From positions 7,834,501-7,898,500 of the forward strand of contig CP126191.1 of assembly GCA_030272155.1 (NCBI GenBank): a stretch of 64,000 nt of DNA. The letters are read 5' to 3'. Positions 1 to 12,477 of the stretch are shown piece after piece. Under the pieces are notes generated by a model. That model was not told the origin of the DNA and searched no databases. It saw nothing but the letters and a program-made list of their open reading frames with translations. Both the position numbers and the translations under genes were made by a program. Within the stretch, counting starts at the first letter, position 1, and each line of letters starts with the position of its first letter. The stretch is from Tetradesmus obliquus. Taxonomy: Eukaryota; Chlorophyta; Chlorophyceae; Sphaeropleales; Scenedesmaceae.

Positions 1-331
1 CTACGCATTCGTTTAAATGTTTATTGTGATGGTTTGAAAACGTTGCAACAGCCGTACTGCGTCAAGTGGGCTTGAACCGCGTTGTCGCAGTATGCTGGAT
101 ACAGGTATCACAACTGGCCGAACGGCCAGGACTCCGAAGCATGCTGCTGTAGCTGGCAACCATTCTTCAAAGACGTTTAGACGTCACAGGGATAGCGACG
201 ACGACCTTTCGGACGACGACCAGAACATGCACAGGCCTGCAGGTATGCTGCTGCTGTAAACCCATCAGCCAGCAGCATAGTTTCGCATGCTGCGTAGCAT
301 TACATGTGAAGGGCGCTTGACCATTCTCTGA
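1..331. other. region upstream of ORC1, no gene seen
   Basis: I see no convincing exon on either strand here. The stretch is the presumed 5' region and promoter of ORC1, and possibly the tail of a gene lying left of the window. A minus-strand open frame overlaps it but has no homology I recognise. Confidence 0.4.
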
Positions 332-3300
332 ATGTATGAATTTGTACGATGGCTGTTCAAGTTGGCTTGTCCTTGGAACATGCAACCTGTGCTGTTGCCT
401 GCAGGAACTCCTTCCACTCGCCCCCGCCAAGGCAGCCATGCGGTCAAGGACCAACAGCAAGGCAGCAAACAGGAGGCAGCAGGCAGACGACAGACTAGAC
501 AACGTGCAAGCCCACAGCAGGGGCAGCCTGACGTGATCATGATAGATAGCAGCAGCGATGAAGATGAGGCAATTGCAGCAGCACCAGTGGTGCAGCGGCG
601 ACGCGGCAGGCCCTCAAAAGCAGCAGCAGCAGTAGTGGCAGCAGCAACACCTTCAAGGCAGCTAGCCAGTAGTGACAGTGAGCAGGATGCAGGTAGCAGC
701 AGTGACGAAGATGAGTTCAACACAGCCAGCGAAGAGGACGAAGACGTGAGTGGTGCAGCAGGTGATGCAGCAGCAGCAGCAGCAGCAAGCTCAGATGATC
801 AAGAGCTAAGCAGCGAGGCAGAAGAAGGCAGTGGTGCTGCTGCAGACAGCAGCAGTGAGGAAGAGCCGTTCGAGTTGGCACGTGGAAGCATGCGTGGCAG
901 TAGACGCTCAGCAGGAGCAGCAGCAGCAGGCAATAGCACAACACCCAAGGCAGCAGCTACTACACCACAGCACAGCAGGCGTAGGGCAGCAACAGCTGAA
1001 GCAGCTGCAACACCGCGAAGCACACGGCGCGGGCCTGCAGCAGCAGCAGCAGCAGAGGCAGCCACCCCTCGCAGCAGCAGGCGCGCAGCACCAGCCACTC
1101 CGTCTGGCAGGCCTGTACGCAGCTGCACCAAAGCACCAGCAGCGCAGCCCAGCTTAGCCACCCCACTGGCAAAGCTCTCGTTACGGTCAGCATCCACCCC
1201 ACAGCCTTCAGCAGGCAAGCAGCTGCGCGGCACGGCCGCTGCTGCAGCACCCAGCAACAGCAAGACGCAGCGGCAGCGCGGTGGCAGCAGCAGCAGCGGT
1301 GGCGCCAGCTCGAGCAGACATGCAGCTGTAGGTGCTGTGCTGCCGAGTGTGGAGGTTGATGGCGAGGTGTTTGGGCCAGGCGATGACGTGTACCTCGCAC
1401 TGGATGAGTTTGACAATGACGAGGAGGAAGAAGAGGCGTGCGAGGTGCGGCTGGTAGCAACTAGAGCTGATGCTTTGACTTAAAGCATGCGATCCTGCAG
1501 TCGTCCACGTTTGTTGGGCAAACAGAGTCTCCTGCAAGCGCATGTGAGTGCCTTGTGGCAATTTTTTGCTGGTATACAATACGCAGGCCTGCCTTGTTGC
1601 ACCTTTCCTGCAAGCGCCCGTGCGCCCGCGCAGCGCGTGCCAACATCCCTCCAGCTGCTGCCTCACCCACCACGTTGTGCTGCAAAATACCGTACACCCT
1701 TTCCACTTGTTCACGCCAGGTCTGCGGCTCCAGCAGCAGCAAGCGCGGCAACGCCATCCTGGAGTGCAGCACCTGCCTGCGCGGCTTCCACCTGCGCTGC
1801 CTGATGCCGCGCCTCAAGGCAGTGCCGGACGGCGACTGGCTGTGCGCAGACTGCAACGCTGGCCGCGTGCCGCCGCCGCCAAACAAGCTCGTGACGCGCT
1901 GGCAGAAGCTGCTGTATGGCAAGGAGCAGCTGGCGCTGGTGCATGTGCTGGGCTGCGTGCGGGGCAAGGCGCCCAACGGCACAGAAGAGTGAGTTTTTAG
2001 TGTATTGCTGGGCAGGTGTGAGGCGCAGGGCGTGGGCAGCAGGGACAAGCTTGCAGGAAAGCATGCAGCACAAGTTTGTGTCGTGCTGCTGCTGAATGTG
2101 AATGATTGGCAAGGCCTTGCGTGCGTGTTGAGTAGCACTCTGCACTACTTGCCTTTGCCGTGTTTTGCAATTCAAGTGAGACTCACTGCTTGCCGCCGGT
2201 GTTGCTGCTGCTGCTGCTGCTCTGCTGCCTGCCAGGGACCAGCTGCTGGTGCGCTACTACATACTGCCCCAGGAGACGCACACAGGCAGGCTCAGCAGCC
2301 ACGGAGCCAGGGAGCTCTTCCTCGGCTGCAAGGTGCGCGCAGCAACTGCAGCTGCTGCTGTCAACGCATGCAGAGCCAGTGTGGCATGCAGGATCTGGTT
2401 GCAGTGCTGGTGCTAGCTCTGCCAGTAGCTGTTCTGCAGCTGAGGCAGACCTGGCGCAGCCACGAGCCTCCTGCCTAGGGCAGAATGATGTGCTGCTGGT
2501 ATTATGATATGTTTACACATGTTGCTGGCTGCTGTGCCTGCCTGCCCCGCCTGCGCAGACGTTTGTGGAGCCCGCGCACGCCGCGGTGGGCCGCGCGTAC
2601 GTGCACCACCCGCAGCACTTTGAGGAGCGCGAGGAGGAGGGCAACGACGTGTTCCTGTGCGCGTACGAGTACGATGAGGACTGGAAGCGCTTCAAGCTGC
2701 GCAAGCAGCGCGGCGCCGACGGGTGAGGCTGTGTGCCGCGCAAGGTGTTAACATGTGTGATGGAGAGGCTGGGCCCATAGATCAGTTTTCACTTGCTGTG
2801 GGGGCTGGTGCACAGCGCAGACGCGACATGCTCGAGCACGCGTCCCAAGTCCACGACAGAAACTTCATACCACACCCACCCACCGCATGCAGCTGCACAC
2901 AGCCTGACAACAGAAGCCTACCAATGCGTTCTGTCTGTGCGGCTACAATTGCAGGGGCGAATACGAGGACGCCTGCCCCACCACGCCCATGCTGGCTGGG
3001 CTGTCGCGGGGCCGTGATGACTACAGCAGCGAAGCTGATGACAGTGAGGATGGCAGTGAGGGCGGGGAGGATGACTACAGGCCGGACTATGGGGCGCGCG
3101 GCAAGGCAGCCGCCGGCAAGCGGCGGCGCGGGCATGGGCAGCTGCCGGCGGCGCTCGCAGCTGCAGCAGGCAGGGTGAGTGCTGGCAGCTGAATCTGACC
3201 GGTCATGTGCCATACTGGTGTGCTGAAGAAAAAGTAGGAAGCGAGCAGCACCTGCATACATATCTGTTATGCAGGCTGTGCGATGCCCTGGTGGCTGCTG

Positions 3301-6106
3301 GCCTGAAACAACTGCTGGTGCAGCTGCTCACTTCGGCCACTGCTGTCATGCTGCTGCCACTGCAGTTTGCTGGCCTGGGCGCGGCAGCGCTTGGGCAGCA
3401 GCAGCAGCAGCTGGAGCAGCGTGACGCGTTTGCGCGGCTGCACGCCTCGATGAGCCTGGCGTGCGTGCCTGCCAGCCTGCCATGCAGGCACGAGGAGCGC
3501 GGCCGCCTGCAGGGCTTTGTGCGCAGGGCGCTGCACGAGGGTGCGCTGCTGCAGGCTGCTGGCATTTGTTTGCATTGCGCCTCAATCCATGCGGCTGAGT
3601 TACACTGCTGTGTTTGCAGCTGCCATGCAACTTGTGTCACGTGCGCGATTGCAGTTACATGACAGGAACACCGCGTGCCATACTTCACCTTGGGACTGTC
3701 AACTGCCCAACGCTTGCTGCTACATCATGATGCCTTTGCTGGTGCTCTGCCTCAGATTGTATGCCGCGCTCACTTCCACTTTCAGCCCGTTGTCTTCTCT
3801 GAGCCCTGCTGCTCCATTGCAACTCAACTTCCCAACCACCCACCCACCACAGATGGAGGCATCCTGTACATCTGCGGCGTGCCTGGCACTGGCAAGACAG
3901 CGCTGGTGAAGGAGGTGCTGGCAGGGGTGCGTGAAGAAGCACGCGCCGCAGGTACCCAGTTTGCCAGCATCAACTGCCTGCAGCTGCCCAGCCCGCAGCA
4001 CGTGTTCAGCAGGCTGTGGGAGAAGCTCAGCGGGCAGCACATGGGGCCGGCGAGGTGAGCAGCGAGTACTACTGCTGGTGGCGTGGTGGGTGCAGTTCAG
4101 GGGGCTGCAAAATGGGCGGTCAAGGATGGGTTGAGGATGGGCTGAGGGACGGGTGCAGTTGTGGTTGCTAGACTGAGAGGGGAGGGAGGGCAGTATGCAT
4201 AATGTGCAGACGCACGTCAGCATGTGAGCTGTGTATGGGTCAGCAGACTGCTGTTCTGGGTGAGTGGGGGTCTGCCACAGCACGCTGATTTTGGGAAGCT
4301 TAATAATACTGGCCTGGCTGATGTGGCTGCTGCTGTGCTGCCTGCCTCCTGCAGGGCTCGCGACGCGCTGATGCAGCTGTTTGGTGTCGGCGCGGGTGCT
4401 GGCAGCAGCAGGCGGCGCTACAGCACCATCATCGTGCTGGATGAGATCGACATGCTCATGACCAAGGACCAGGCGGTGAGCAGCAGCAGCAGCAGCAGTA
4501 GCACGGATGTGAGGGGCCTGTGGTATCCCAGGCTGCAGCAGATCAGAAGTGTGTCAGCATGGTGCTGACTGTGGGGTAGTTGACGTTGCTGCTCTTCTGC
4601 ATGGTGGCTGTGCTGCATGATGGTGATGCCTGCACCCCACCCAGCATGCACACAGTGCCAGCCGTGGTGCCGGCATGCTCCTGGCCTAGTTACTCTGTGC
4701 CTGCACCCCTTGCATCACTGTGTCTGCGCCCCACCCTCGCCGCACCCTGCCACACACCACGCACCGCTGCAGGTGCTGTACCAGCTCTTTGACTGGCCCA
4801 GCCAGCCGGGCAGCCGCCTCGCCATCATCGGCATCAGCAACACACACGACCTGGACCAGCGCGTGCTGCCACGCATCGCCAGCAGGCTGGACCAGGCCAA
4901 GCTCGCTTTTGCGCCGTACGCAGTAGCACAGCTCGTCGCAATCGTGCAGGACAGGCTAGAGAGCAGCGGCGTGGCGGGCGCTGTGGAACAGGCGGCAGTG
5001 GAGATAGCTTGCAGGAAGGTGGCGGCAGAGACAGGTGGGTGCTGTTGACCGAGAGTTTTCAGTTTGCATGTAAGCCTACGAGCGAAGCTGTGTGCTGCAG
5101 ATGGCGCTGTAGTGGCAGGGCTGCTGGCCGATGCCGGATGGGGCTGCTGTGGTGTGTGAGCTGTGCTGTGTACCTTTTTGTTGGCTACGCACGTGCCTGT
5201 GGTGAGCACATACAGATGTGTGCAGTCTTCCGAGCGATGTCTTGTGCAACTTCTTGCTTGGTCTGGTGCAGGTGATGTGCGACGTGCGCTGGAGATGCTG
5301 CGCCGTGCAGTGGAAATTGCCCGGCAGCAGCACCTCGCAGACCTTGTCGCTAACGGCAAGCAGGGCGTGGCTGCAGCAGCTGCAGCAGCAGCAGCAGGCA
5401 GCAGCCACCGCCACGGCCAGCAGCAACAGCAGCAGCAGCCGCAGTGCTGTGAGGTGGAGTGGCAGGAGGGGCAGCCGCAATTGATTCTGCGCAGCCACAC
5501 GCGGCAGGCGCAGGGCGAGATGTTTTCTGCGCTGCACCACCAGCTGCTGCGCAGCCGCAGCTGTTGGGAGAAGCTGCTGCTGGTGGCGGTGGTGGTGGAG
5601 GCGCGCGCGACTGGCAGGAGCGCAGTGGTGATGCAGGTGCGTGTTGTGGGTGTGGTACAGATGCAGGAAAGGGGCTGGCGACGCACTGCAGGACAGTGGT
5701 GGCCATGTGGTGTGGCTGCTCGTGTTGACCTTTGGCCGCTATTTTGAGCGGGCAACGTATAATTTTTTATCTGGTACAGCATAGCTGGCCTTACCTTGGC
5801 TCTAGCACACAAAAAAAGAAATGCCTCCGCCACTCTCGACCTGCTTATACGCCTGCCTGCCTGCTGCTGCACTTGCATCAGGCCGTGGCTGAGCGCGCCG
5901 CCAACAGCATCGCCTCCCTGGTGGACCTCACTCCCCCCAGCCTGGGCGTGCTGCAGCACTGCCTGGTGCGGCTGGCTGGTGTGCGGCTGCTGCTGAGCGA
6001 CGGCGTGCACGTGAAGGCGCACGTGGCGCTGAATGTGGACAAGGATGACCTGGCGCTCGCTGTGAAGGACGATGCGCGCCTGGCGCGCCTGCAGTCGCTG
6101 CTGTGA
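332..6106 (+). CDS. ORC1: origin recognition complex subunit 1 (BAH + PHD + AAA+ ATPase)
   Basis: Largest ORC subunit: the nuclear ATPase that marks replication origins and helps load the MCM helicase. Eleven exons join in frame to 1070 aa: 332-1444, 1720-1988, 2236-2332, 2559-2722, 2955-3174, 3366-3540, 3853-4054, 4355-4475, 4773-5034, 5272-5636, 5882-6106. The first ~345 residues are Ser/Ala/Glu-rich disorder. A BAH domain (~350-500) is interrupted by a PHD finger (~370-415) whose CEVC, CSTC, HLRC and CADC metal ligands are all visible; this is the plant-type layout. The AAA+ module has Walker A GVPGTGKT (~687), Walker B VLDEID, sensor-1 GISN and sensor-2 GDVRRAL. A C-terminal winged helix follows, with an Ala/Gln insert in its linker. 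Walker B is built by exon 8 and the sensors by exons 9-10. The start at 332 is the first ATG of the open frame; it is not supported by homology and could move. The ORC1 assignment is firm. Confidence 0.93.
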
Positions 6107-9100
6107 GGCGGTGGCGTGGCTCTTGTCGGTCTGTTGAAGTGTGGGCTGGTGGCTTTGCTGCTACAGCTGGATAGGTGGCGCGATGTTGATGCCGGCTCTG
6201 ATAAACAGCTCTGCTGTGCAGCTAATAGGGCAGCTGCAGCTGCAGCGTGCTAAGTTGGGCGCGCCGAATGTTATGTGTGTGTGTTGTGATCATCGCCATC
6301 TCGTGCTGCTGAGGTGACGACCATGTGCTGTGTTGGAGGCAGCAAGTGAAGGGCAGCATCTCGTTGTATGTGATGACGTGCCGGACGGATCTGGGCTGGA
6401 GCAACAGCATGCGGCCGCGTTGTGACAACCCTAGAGTTATGATGCTCGCTCATGTTGCAATGCTCTGTACTGCTTTGTACGTGAATGACGCAAGTATCAG
6501 ACACACCGCCACACAACACTTGCGTTGGCTGCCAGCCAGTGAGGTACCTTGGATAGATGGTGTGTCTAGAAATTGCGGAGTCCATCCCTTACAACATCTG
6601 GGCAGTTCTCCTTCGCAACTCGTTGCGCATGCAACTGGCACAAGCAATACCTGGTGGCATTTGCTAAGCCATGAAAGGGATCATGTTCAAGAGGCAGCTG
6701 CCTTCTGCAGGTGTCCCGCACGCCCAGCAGGGTCCGCAGATCATGTGCTACTCTGACTTGCCCGGCAAGACCAAGCCTGCAGGCTTCCAACGCCACCAGA
6801 ATACCGGGCATGCATGTTGACAATGTGACAGGACAGCACTCCATTGCCAGTAGCAGTCGCTGCTGGAATGCTGCACATTGACCGAAGAGAGAGGCAGCGG
6901 AGGGTGCAGCACCTCAGGCTATCACCAGCTACAAATCACAGCTGCTCGAACATGCCTCCAGTCCACTTGCCGCCACTGAGAAACTCGTAGCACTCACTTG
7001 AGGCATAACAATGGCTGTGTTCCCGTCGCGTAACACCCAAACCGTGGCTGTAACCTTTCATGTCTGAAAAGCAGTCACAGGAGCTCGCAGCAGCTGGCTA
7101 TTCAGCAACCACACACACGGTGTGTGTGATGCCTGGCCCTAGCTCATGCCGCTGTCCCCTCAAGCACGCTGCAAACACTCAACACATGCAACCACTTCGG
7201 CCACACCTGGCAATACTAGCTAGTTTCTATAGATGCCAGCAAGCGTGCAAGCAGTCCAGTCTTGCGCTGCATCGCGCATACCAGCTGCCACATACCAAAC
7301 TTTCAGCAAACGCTCCACCAGCAGTCGCTCTGCCAGAGCAGTACAGTGTACGGTACAGTGTACGGCCCTGGTGCTGCTAGGCTGTGTTTGTGCACCGGTT
7401 TGTTTGGTGAGCCGAGCCTGCACCGACTGAATCCGCTGCATCCCATTGCATGCCATGCTGACAAAGTAAGGTGCTCAGACCCGCTGCCGCCAGCAGGGGC
7501 CCTAGCTGGCCCTCACAGATCATGTAGTCATGCCACAACACGATGGCAAACACATACGTTGGGTGCAGGACAAAGTCGTGAGTGTGTGGGATCACAGAGC
7601 ACATGCTACAGACAAAGAAAACGGTTTGCAGCGCCGTGCCTCTCATAGCAGGCAGCGCCAGCGGAGCTACCAAGCGCAAACCATACAATCCTCAGAAACT
7701 GCTGCGTATCCCAGTATGCAAAGCAAGAGGCACCAACAAGACGTATGCGTATGGTACGTACTGTAGCTAGCAGTACACACATGAAGGTGCCATTCACAGT
7801 TCCCACGAGCCCTGGGGAATTTCTGCGGACTGACACCACAGACAGAAACCTCAGCACACCCACCCAAGCCTTGAAGCAAAAGGCTAACCATGCATGTCGC
7901 GCGTGCCGCTGTGCAACAACGCAGGGCACCCAGCCACAGCTGAGGTGATGCAAATGCTGTGTACTCCATAACCAACCCCTGGCCACCCTTCAGGCTATTG
8001 AGTTCAAATAAGTGTCTTTGATCTGCAGCACACATTTCAGGGGCGAGCAGCAGACTAAGAAAAGCCAGGTATCATGGTGCAGCAGTGATAGCAGCTGAGG
8101 CTGTCATCACAGATGATCAGCGCACTGCAATTAAAGGTCGTCGTATCCAACAGTATGCTATGGCATGTGGTTGCTGCAGGTCACACAGCCTCTCAAAAAC
8201 CGTCTTGGCATGACCGCTGCGGCAACCATGTACATCACGGTAGTGCAACAGAACAAGAACCTGTGGTTTGTCACTTGACACCTGTACACACAGTGGTGAA
8301 GCCATGCGCTGACAGGCAAAACTGCACAATGTGCCTCCTCCCAACTGCCATCGAGTGGGACCCCATCCCACCATGCAGACAGCAGTACATGCCATTCATG
8401 ACAACTCCAAGCTGCATGTTTGCTCCTTGACCTGTGTTAGAAAGCCAACTGCTTGTAGATAGAGCAACTGGCAGTAGAGCAAACCCTCCAAACTGTTCCA
8501 GCCACCCATGATTTGCAAGCAAGGCACAGCAGCTGGATCATAACAGCCAGCCGTTAATCCTGACAACCTTGCACAGTAACCAAACAAACCAGTTGAAACA
8601 AGGGAGTGCACGTTGCAGATTGACGCTGCAAAGCAGAATCGCAAGGCAGCTCACTGCCGGCCGGTGCAGCAGCTCCTGCCCACACAATGTCTCACGTTCT
8701 CCGCAAGCATGTGCTGCTCAAGATTGCCCCCAGTCCTCAACCGCTGCAACAGCACAACAACATTTTGATGCGCACCTGCCATCATGGCAGATCCACCTCC
8801 AGGAGTTGCTGCTGCTGCCAAGCAGTTAGCCCACCCAACTCCCAGCCATCATAAATATACACAAAACATGCTCCTGCCCACACAATGTCTCGCGTTCTGC
8901 ACAAGCATGGGCTGCTCAAGACTGCCCCCAGTCCTCAACCACTGCAACAGCACCACAACATTTTGATGCGCACCTGCCATAATGACAGAAAAACCTCCAG
9001 GAGTTGTTGCTGCTGCCGTGCAGTTAGCCTGCCCAACTCCCAGCCAACAACAACATACACAAAACACGCCCCTCCACCTTCAGCGCTGCAACCCATCCAG

Positions 9101-9146
9101 CCAGCACTGCCTCCCGCGACCTTTCTATTGCTTTTTTTTGCTTCAT
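6107..9146. other. convergent intergenic/3'UTR region between ORC1 and bZIP-A
   Basis: Three kilobases between the ORC1 stop and the bZIP-A stop. No exon with recognisable homology or consistent splice phase was found. It should hold both 3' UTRs; a TGTAA motif, the usual green-algal polyadenylation signal, lies at 7049-7053. The only clear structure is the 198-bp tandem duplication at 8673-9068. Confidence 0.45.
8673..9068. repeat. 198-bp direct tandem duplication
   Basis: Two head-to-tail copies (8673-8870 and 8871-9068) differ at roughly 22-23 positions with no indel, so about 88-89% identity. Both start with CTCCTGCCCACACAATGTCTC or a one-base variant of it. They lie just downstream of the bZIP-A stop, probably in its 3' UTR. 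The unit length is a multiple of three, but the copies are not a convincing coding exon. Confidence 0.85.
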
Positions 9147-9812
9147 TCACTCGGGGCGCGGGTGCAGCCGTGGCCTGCCGCGCGGCCTGCGTGGCGGCCC
9201 CTGCGGCGCCATCTGCGCGATGGTCTCGCTGGTGATGAGCACCATGGGCGAGTAGGGCCACATCAGGCAGTGCAGCTTGGCCTGCTGCGGCCAGCTCAGG
9301 CAGCCTGCAGCGCATGATCAAACATGGACACAGCTGTCAGCAGGAAGGTGGCAGCTGTTGCAACCTGTCCACTCCACAAGCCACTGCACATAACAAATGA
9401 AGCAGTGCACTACGCTGGCGAGCTGCACCAAGCATGGCAGCTCGCCATTTGTGTATGACTGCTTGTCAGCAGCCAGTGCGTGCTTTGGCTCATATCTGTC
9501 CTGATGCAATACCACTCATCCTCCCACGGCTCTCACCCTACCAATACCAACTGACAGACTCACAGCACCACACCAATGCAGCACACAGTGCAGCCTGGTG
9601 CGCTGCAGCTAGCCTGCTGCTCACCGTACACGTAGGCGCAGAAGCATATGCGGTGCAGGAAGTCCTTGCGCAGCAGCACGCTGATGCGCGCTGAGCGCCG
9701 CTCCTGCTCATCAAGCCGCTGCCGGTACGCCACGTGCGCAGCAGACAGCGGCGCAAACTCAGCAGACATGGCAGCACCCTGCGCAGCAGCAGCAGCCAAC
9801 GAAGTAGCAGAC

Positions 9813-9846
<34 letters not shown>

Positions 9847-9944
9847 GACTTGGGCATGCAGCTGCGGCTGCGCTGCTGTCTGCTGTCTTGCCCATGCTGT
9901 GAAGCGCATCCCCAGTACCTTGAGTTTTAGGGGCGGCACTGCTG

Positions 9945-9980
<36 letters not shown>

Positions 9981-11786
9981 GCAGGGGCGGCTGGCGTGGT
10001 GGCAGTGTCCTCCAGCTGCAACTGCCGCAGCTCCAGGAGGCTGGGAGTCAAGATGCGCCTGCGGCAGCACGACGCGGCGGCAGGTGATGAGCCTGTGTCA
10101 ACAGCATGCTTTACGCAAGCCAGCCGGCAACCAGCAATGCAAGCAGCATCAGGCATGCCCATAAGACACGTGCACGCAGCTGCTGTACAGACGCTGCTTT
10201 TCTAAGTTCTTGTGCCACAGTTAGTCTAGCTGCTGCAGTTCCCGCTGTGCGCCTGCCGGCTAGCTTCCTGCAAGCAGCCTGCTGCCTCAACAGCAGCTGC
10301 CGCGCCTCACTTGAACACCCTGACGCCTGTTGCGATGCACTGCTGCTGCTCTGGCGTGAGCCCCAGCTGCGGCATCACCCAGGTGTAGTGCTCCTGCACA
10401 GGCTCCTGCAGCAGCTGCCCAGTTTCGAGGTGGGTGAGGCACAGCTGCTGCACCAGGCCCTGCCGCTTGACCTTGAACAGCGACACAAACAGCTGCAGGA
10501 ACCTGGCGGGTGGGAGCAGCAGCGGCGGCAGCAGGTGAGACGACATGAGTGTGTGTGGGATGGGAATGGCAGGCTGAGCATGAGAGTGGCACTGTGCACA
10601 ATGTAGATAGACATCATGTGGCTGCTGCTGCTGCTGCTGCTGGTGGTGGTGGTGGTGGTCCTCCCTAACGCAGTAAGCAAACGAGGCTGTGATACAAAGG
10701 GATCAATATTGCCAGGCTGCAGCAAGGCAAGCCGTTGCCGCTGCACAAAGCCATGCTTCAACTCCTGCACATGCGTCCTGCAAGCTGTGTCCTGCAAGCT
10801 GCGTCCTGCAAGCTGTGTCCTGCAAGCACCGACGCCGTACCTGCACATGGTGTCCTCCATACGCTCCATGGGAGCCTGCCCCTGCAGCCACGCCTGCGGC
10901 TCTGCCCCGCTGCTGCTTCCTGCAAGCGCAGAGGCCTCATACAGCTGGCTGGCCAGCGACAGCTCCTTCACAAAACCCACATACGCTGCCTGCAGCTCCG
11001 CTATGCTAATCGAGTCCACGTTTGGCGTGAGAGGCATGGACAGGATACGTCTGAAGAGCAGCATGGCGTCATCTGCAGGTGCTGCAGTCGCCGCGCAGCA
11101 GCAGCTCGGCTGGCTGGCTGCAGGCAGGGCGCTGCTGCTGCTGCTAGGCCTCCCGTCAGCACTCACAGCACTGCAGCTGCCATCGCCGCTCAATGAGCCG
11201 CTGTGCTGCTGGACTGCAGCAGCAGGCTGTGCTGTTGCTGAGCTACAGGCGGCTGGTGCAGTGCCTTGCGGCATGGCTGCATCTGTTGGTGCTTCTGTTG
11301 GTGGTGATACTGCTTCTAGCGCCACTTGCTGCAGGAGCAGCAGCTCCTCTGCCGTGTTCACAGTCTCTTCATCCTGCCCTGTTTGCTGTCGCAACCAATC
11401 TGCGTAAGCAGCCGGTAAGCAGGGGTGTTTGCGGGTGCTGCCGTGAGAGCGAGTGGGATGGTATGCAGAGGCAGCAGCGGCAGGTGCGGACGACGCGCTG
11501 CTGCTGAACAAGCCTTCTGTGCCAACTAGTTAGCTGGGCTGGTCGCATGTAGCAAGTTTTACATTGCAACAGTTTTGGAAAGCAGGAGTGCAGCACCCTG
11601 CTCCTGCAGCTCCACACCTAGCGCGCCACAGACTGCTTGCAGCAGTTGATGCTCCTGATGCAGCTGCTGGTTTTCATGCTGCAGCGTGGCATGACGGCTG
11701 ATGGCTGTGGCGAGCTGACGCTTCATCTTTTGAATAGTGTCACTTTGGCTCTTGCGGCCAGACTCGCCGTTGGCAAAGCGAGGCAT
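9147..11786 (-). CDS. bZIP-like leucine-zipper protein A (paralogue of the gene at 19221-22300)
   Basis: Probable nuclear DNA-binding or dimerising protein; no exact orthologue recognised. Minus-strand exons 11786-11618, 11399-10841, 10502-10311, 10058-9625 and 9304-9147 give 503 aa. Residues ~5-50 resemble a bZIP basic region (FANGESGRKSQ) followed by a coiled coil with heptad M/A/L/L/L and an Asn in an a position. The invariant basic-region Arg is Gln and the zipper register starts three residues early. Exon 3 carries a conserved segment ending LGLTPEQQQCIATG. Exon 4 carries Gln and Ala runs and then the segment identical to paralogue B. The last exon holds the shared motif LSWPQQAKLHCLMWPYSPM and a basic Arg/Pro tail. 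The exon-2 acceptor at 11400 was chosen because it matches B; an acceptor at 11517 would add 39 Ser/Ala-rich residues. Exons 1 and 3 have exactly the same length and phase as in B. Confidence 0.8.
9648..9804. repeat. 157-bp block identical to 19773-19929 (copy in paralogue A)
   Basis: Every base of 9648-9804 matches 19773-19929 in the same orientation, whereas the sequence on both sides diverges at once. The block lies wholly inside exon 4 of bZIP-A and encodes a segment that includes LSAAHVAYRQRLDEQERRS. Confidence 0.95.
10616..10830. repeat. intronic CTG/TGG microsatellite and 15-bp minisatellite
   Basis: Inside the second intron of bZIP-A. Around 10619-10660 a run of CTG changes into a run of TGG. 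Around 10777-10826 a 15-bp unit, TCCTGCAAGCTGYGT, is repeated about four times. These are ordinary slippage repeats. Confidence 0.8.
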
Positions 11787-12477
11787 GGCTGCACTGCTGT
11801 CGACCCTTGGGTATGTAGCCCAGAAGCCAAGGGTTAGCCGGCCCCGAGGGCAGAGTTTATCATCTACGAGTGATTATAAGGCTGATAAATGTGCAGCCGT
11901 ATCAGTTGCTAAGCTCCATTGAGCTCAGAATCGGTGATCACATGTCGTAAGCGATGGCTGTTGTTGACACCGCAAAGCAGCACACACTGGAAGCATATCG
12001 CATGTACGAATGACCAGGACGACAGATGAATAGATTGATGTTTGTCACTAGGGCCATGGCACCTGTGCTGCTAACAAGAGGGTGTAAGCATAACAGCGAT
12101 TGGCTGGGCACGCATCGCCCCAGAGCACGGCGTTTGGGTTCTATTTCTACATGTATGTTGCTACTTGATGGGTGCTAAGCGCCACCGGTGAAGGCAAAGC
12201 AGCGGCATAGAGTGGCAAGCAGCTGGTTGAAGGAAGGTGCGTCGCGTCCTCTGAAAGCTTTGTGAAAAAGCAGCTATACTGCCTTTTATGCCTTACTTCA
12301 TGCAAATATGCTGCTGCATGCAATTCCTGGGGCTGGATGTGGATGCACTACCTACGAGCCAGCCTCAGCGCACTGGCAGTCGCATAGGACTGCTTAATTT
12401 GCATGCGAAACACTTAAGGTCTTGTAACTCTCTTAGTTTTTGTGTGTGCATGACCTGTCGTGCTGCAGGGGGCAAGG
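11787..12477. promoter_or_regulatory. divergent promoter region between bZIP-A and the coiled-coil gene
   Basis: A 691-bp interval between two start codons that point away from each other. It should contain both 5' UTRs and promoters. No specific element was identified. A short open frame at 12288-12475 just upstream of the plus-strand start has no homology and is taken as 5' leader. Confidence 0.45.

Noticed and set aside
4715..6022. 435-codon minus-strand open frame
   Set aside because: It lies antisense to ORC1 exons 9-11, runs through their introns and has low-complexity composition produced by the CAG/CTG-rich coding strand. No homology.
11400..11516. Extended exon 2 of bZIP-A starting at 11516 (Ser/Ala-rich, 39 extra residues)
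   Set aside because: Frame-compatible, but the acceptor at 11400 matches the paralogue exactly in position and phase. Kept only as an alternative.
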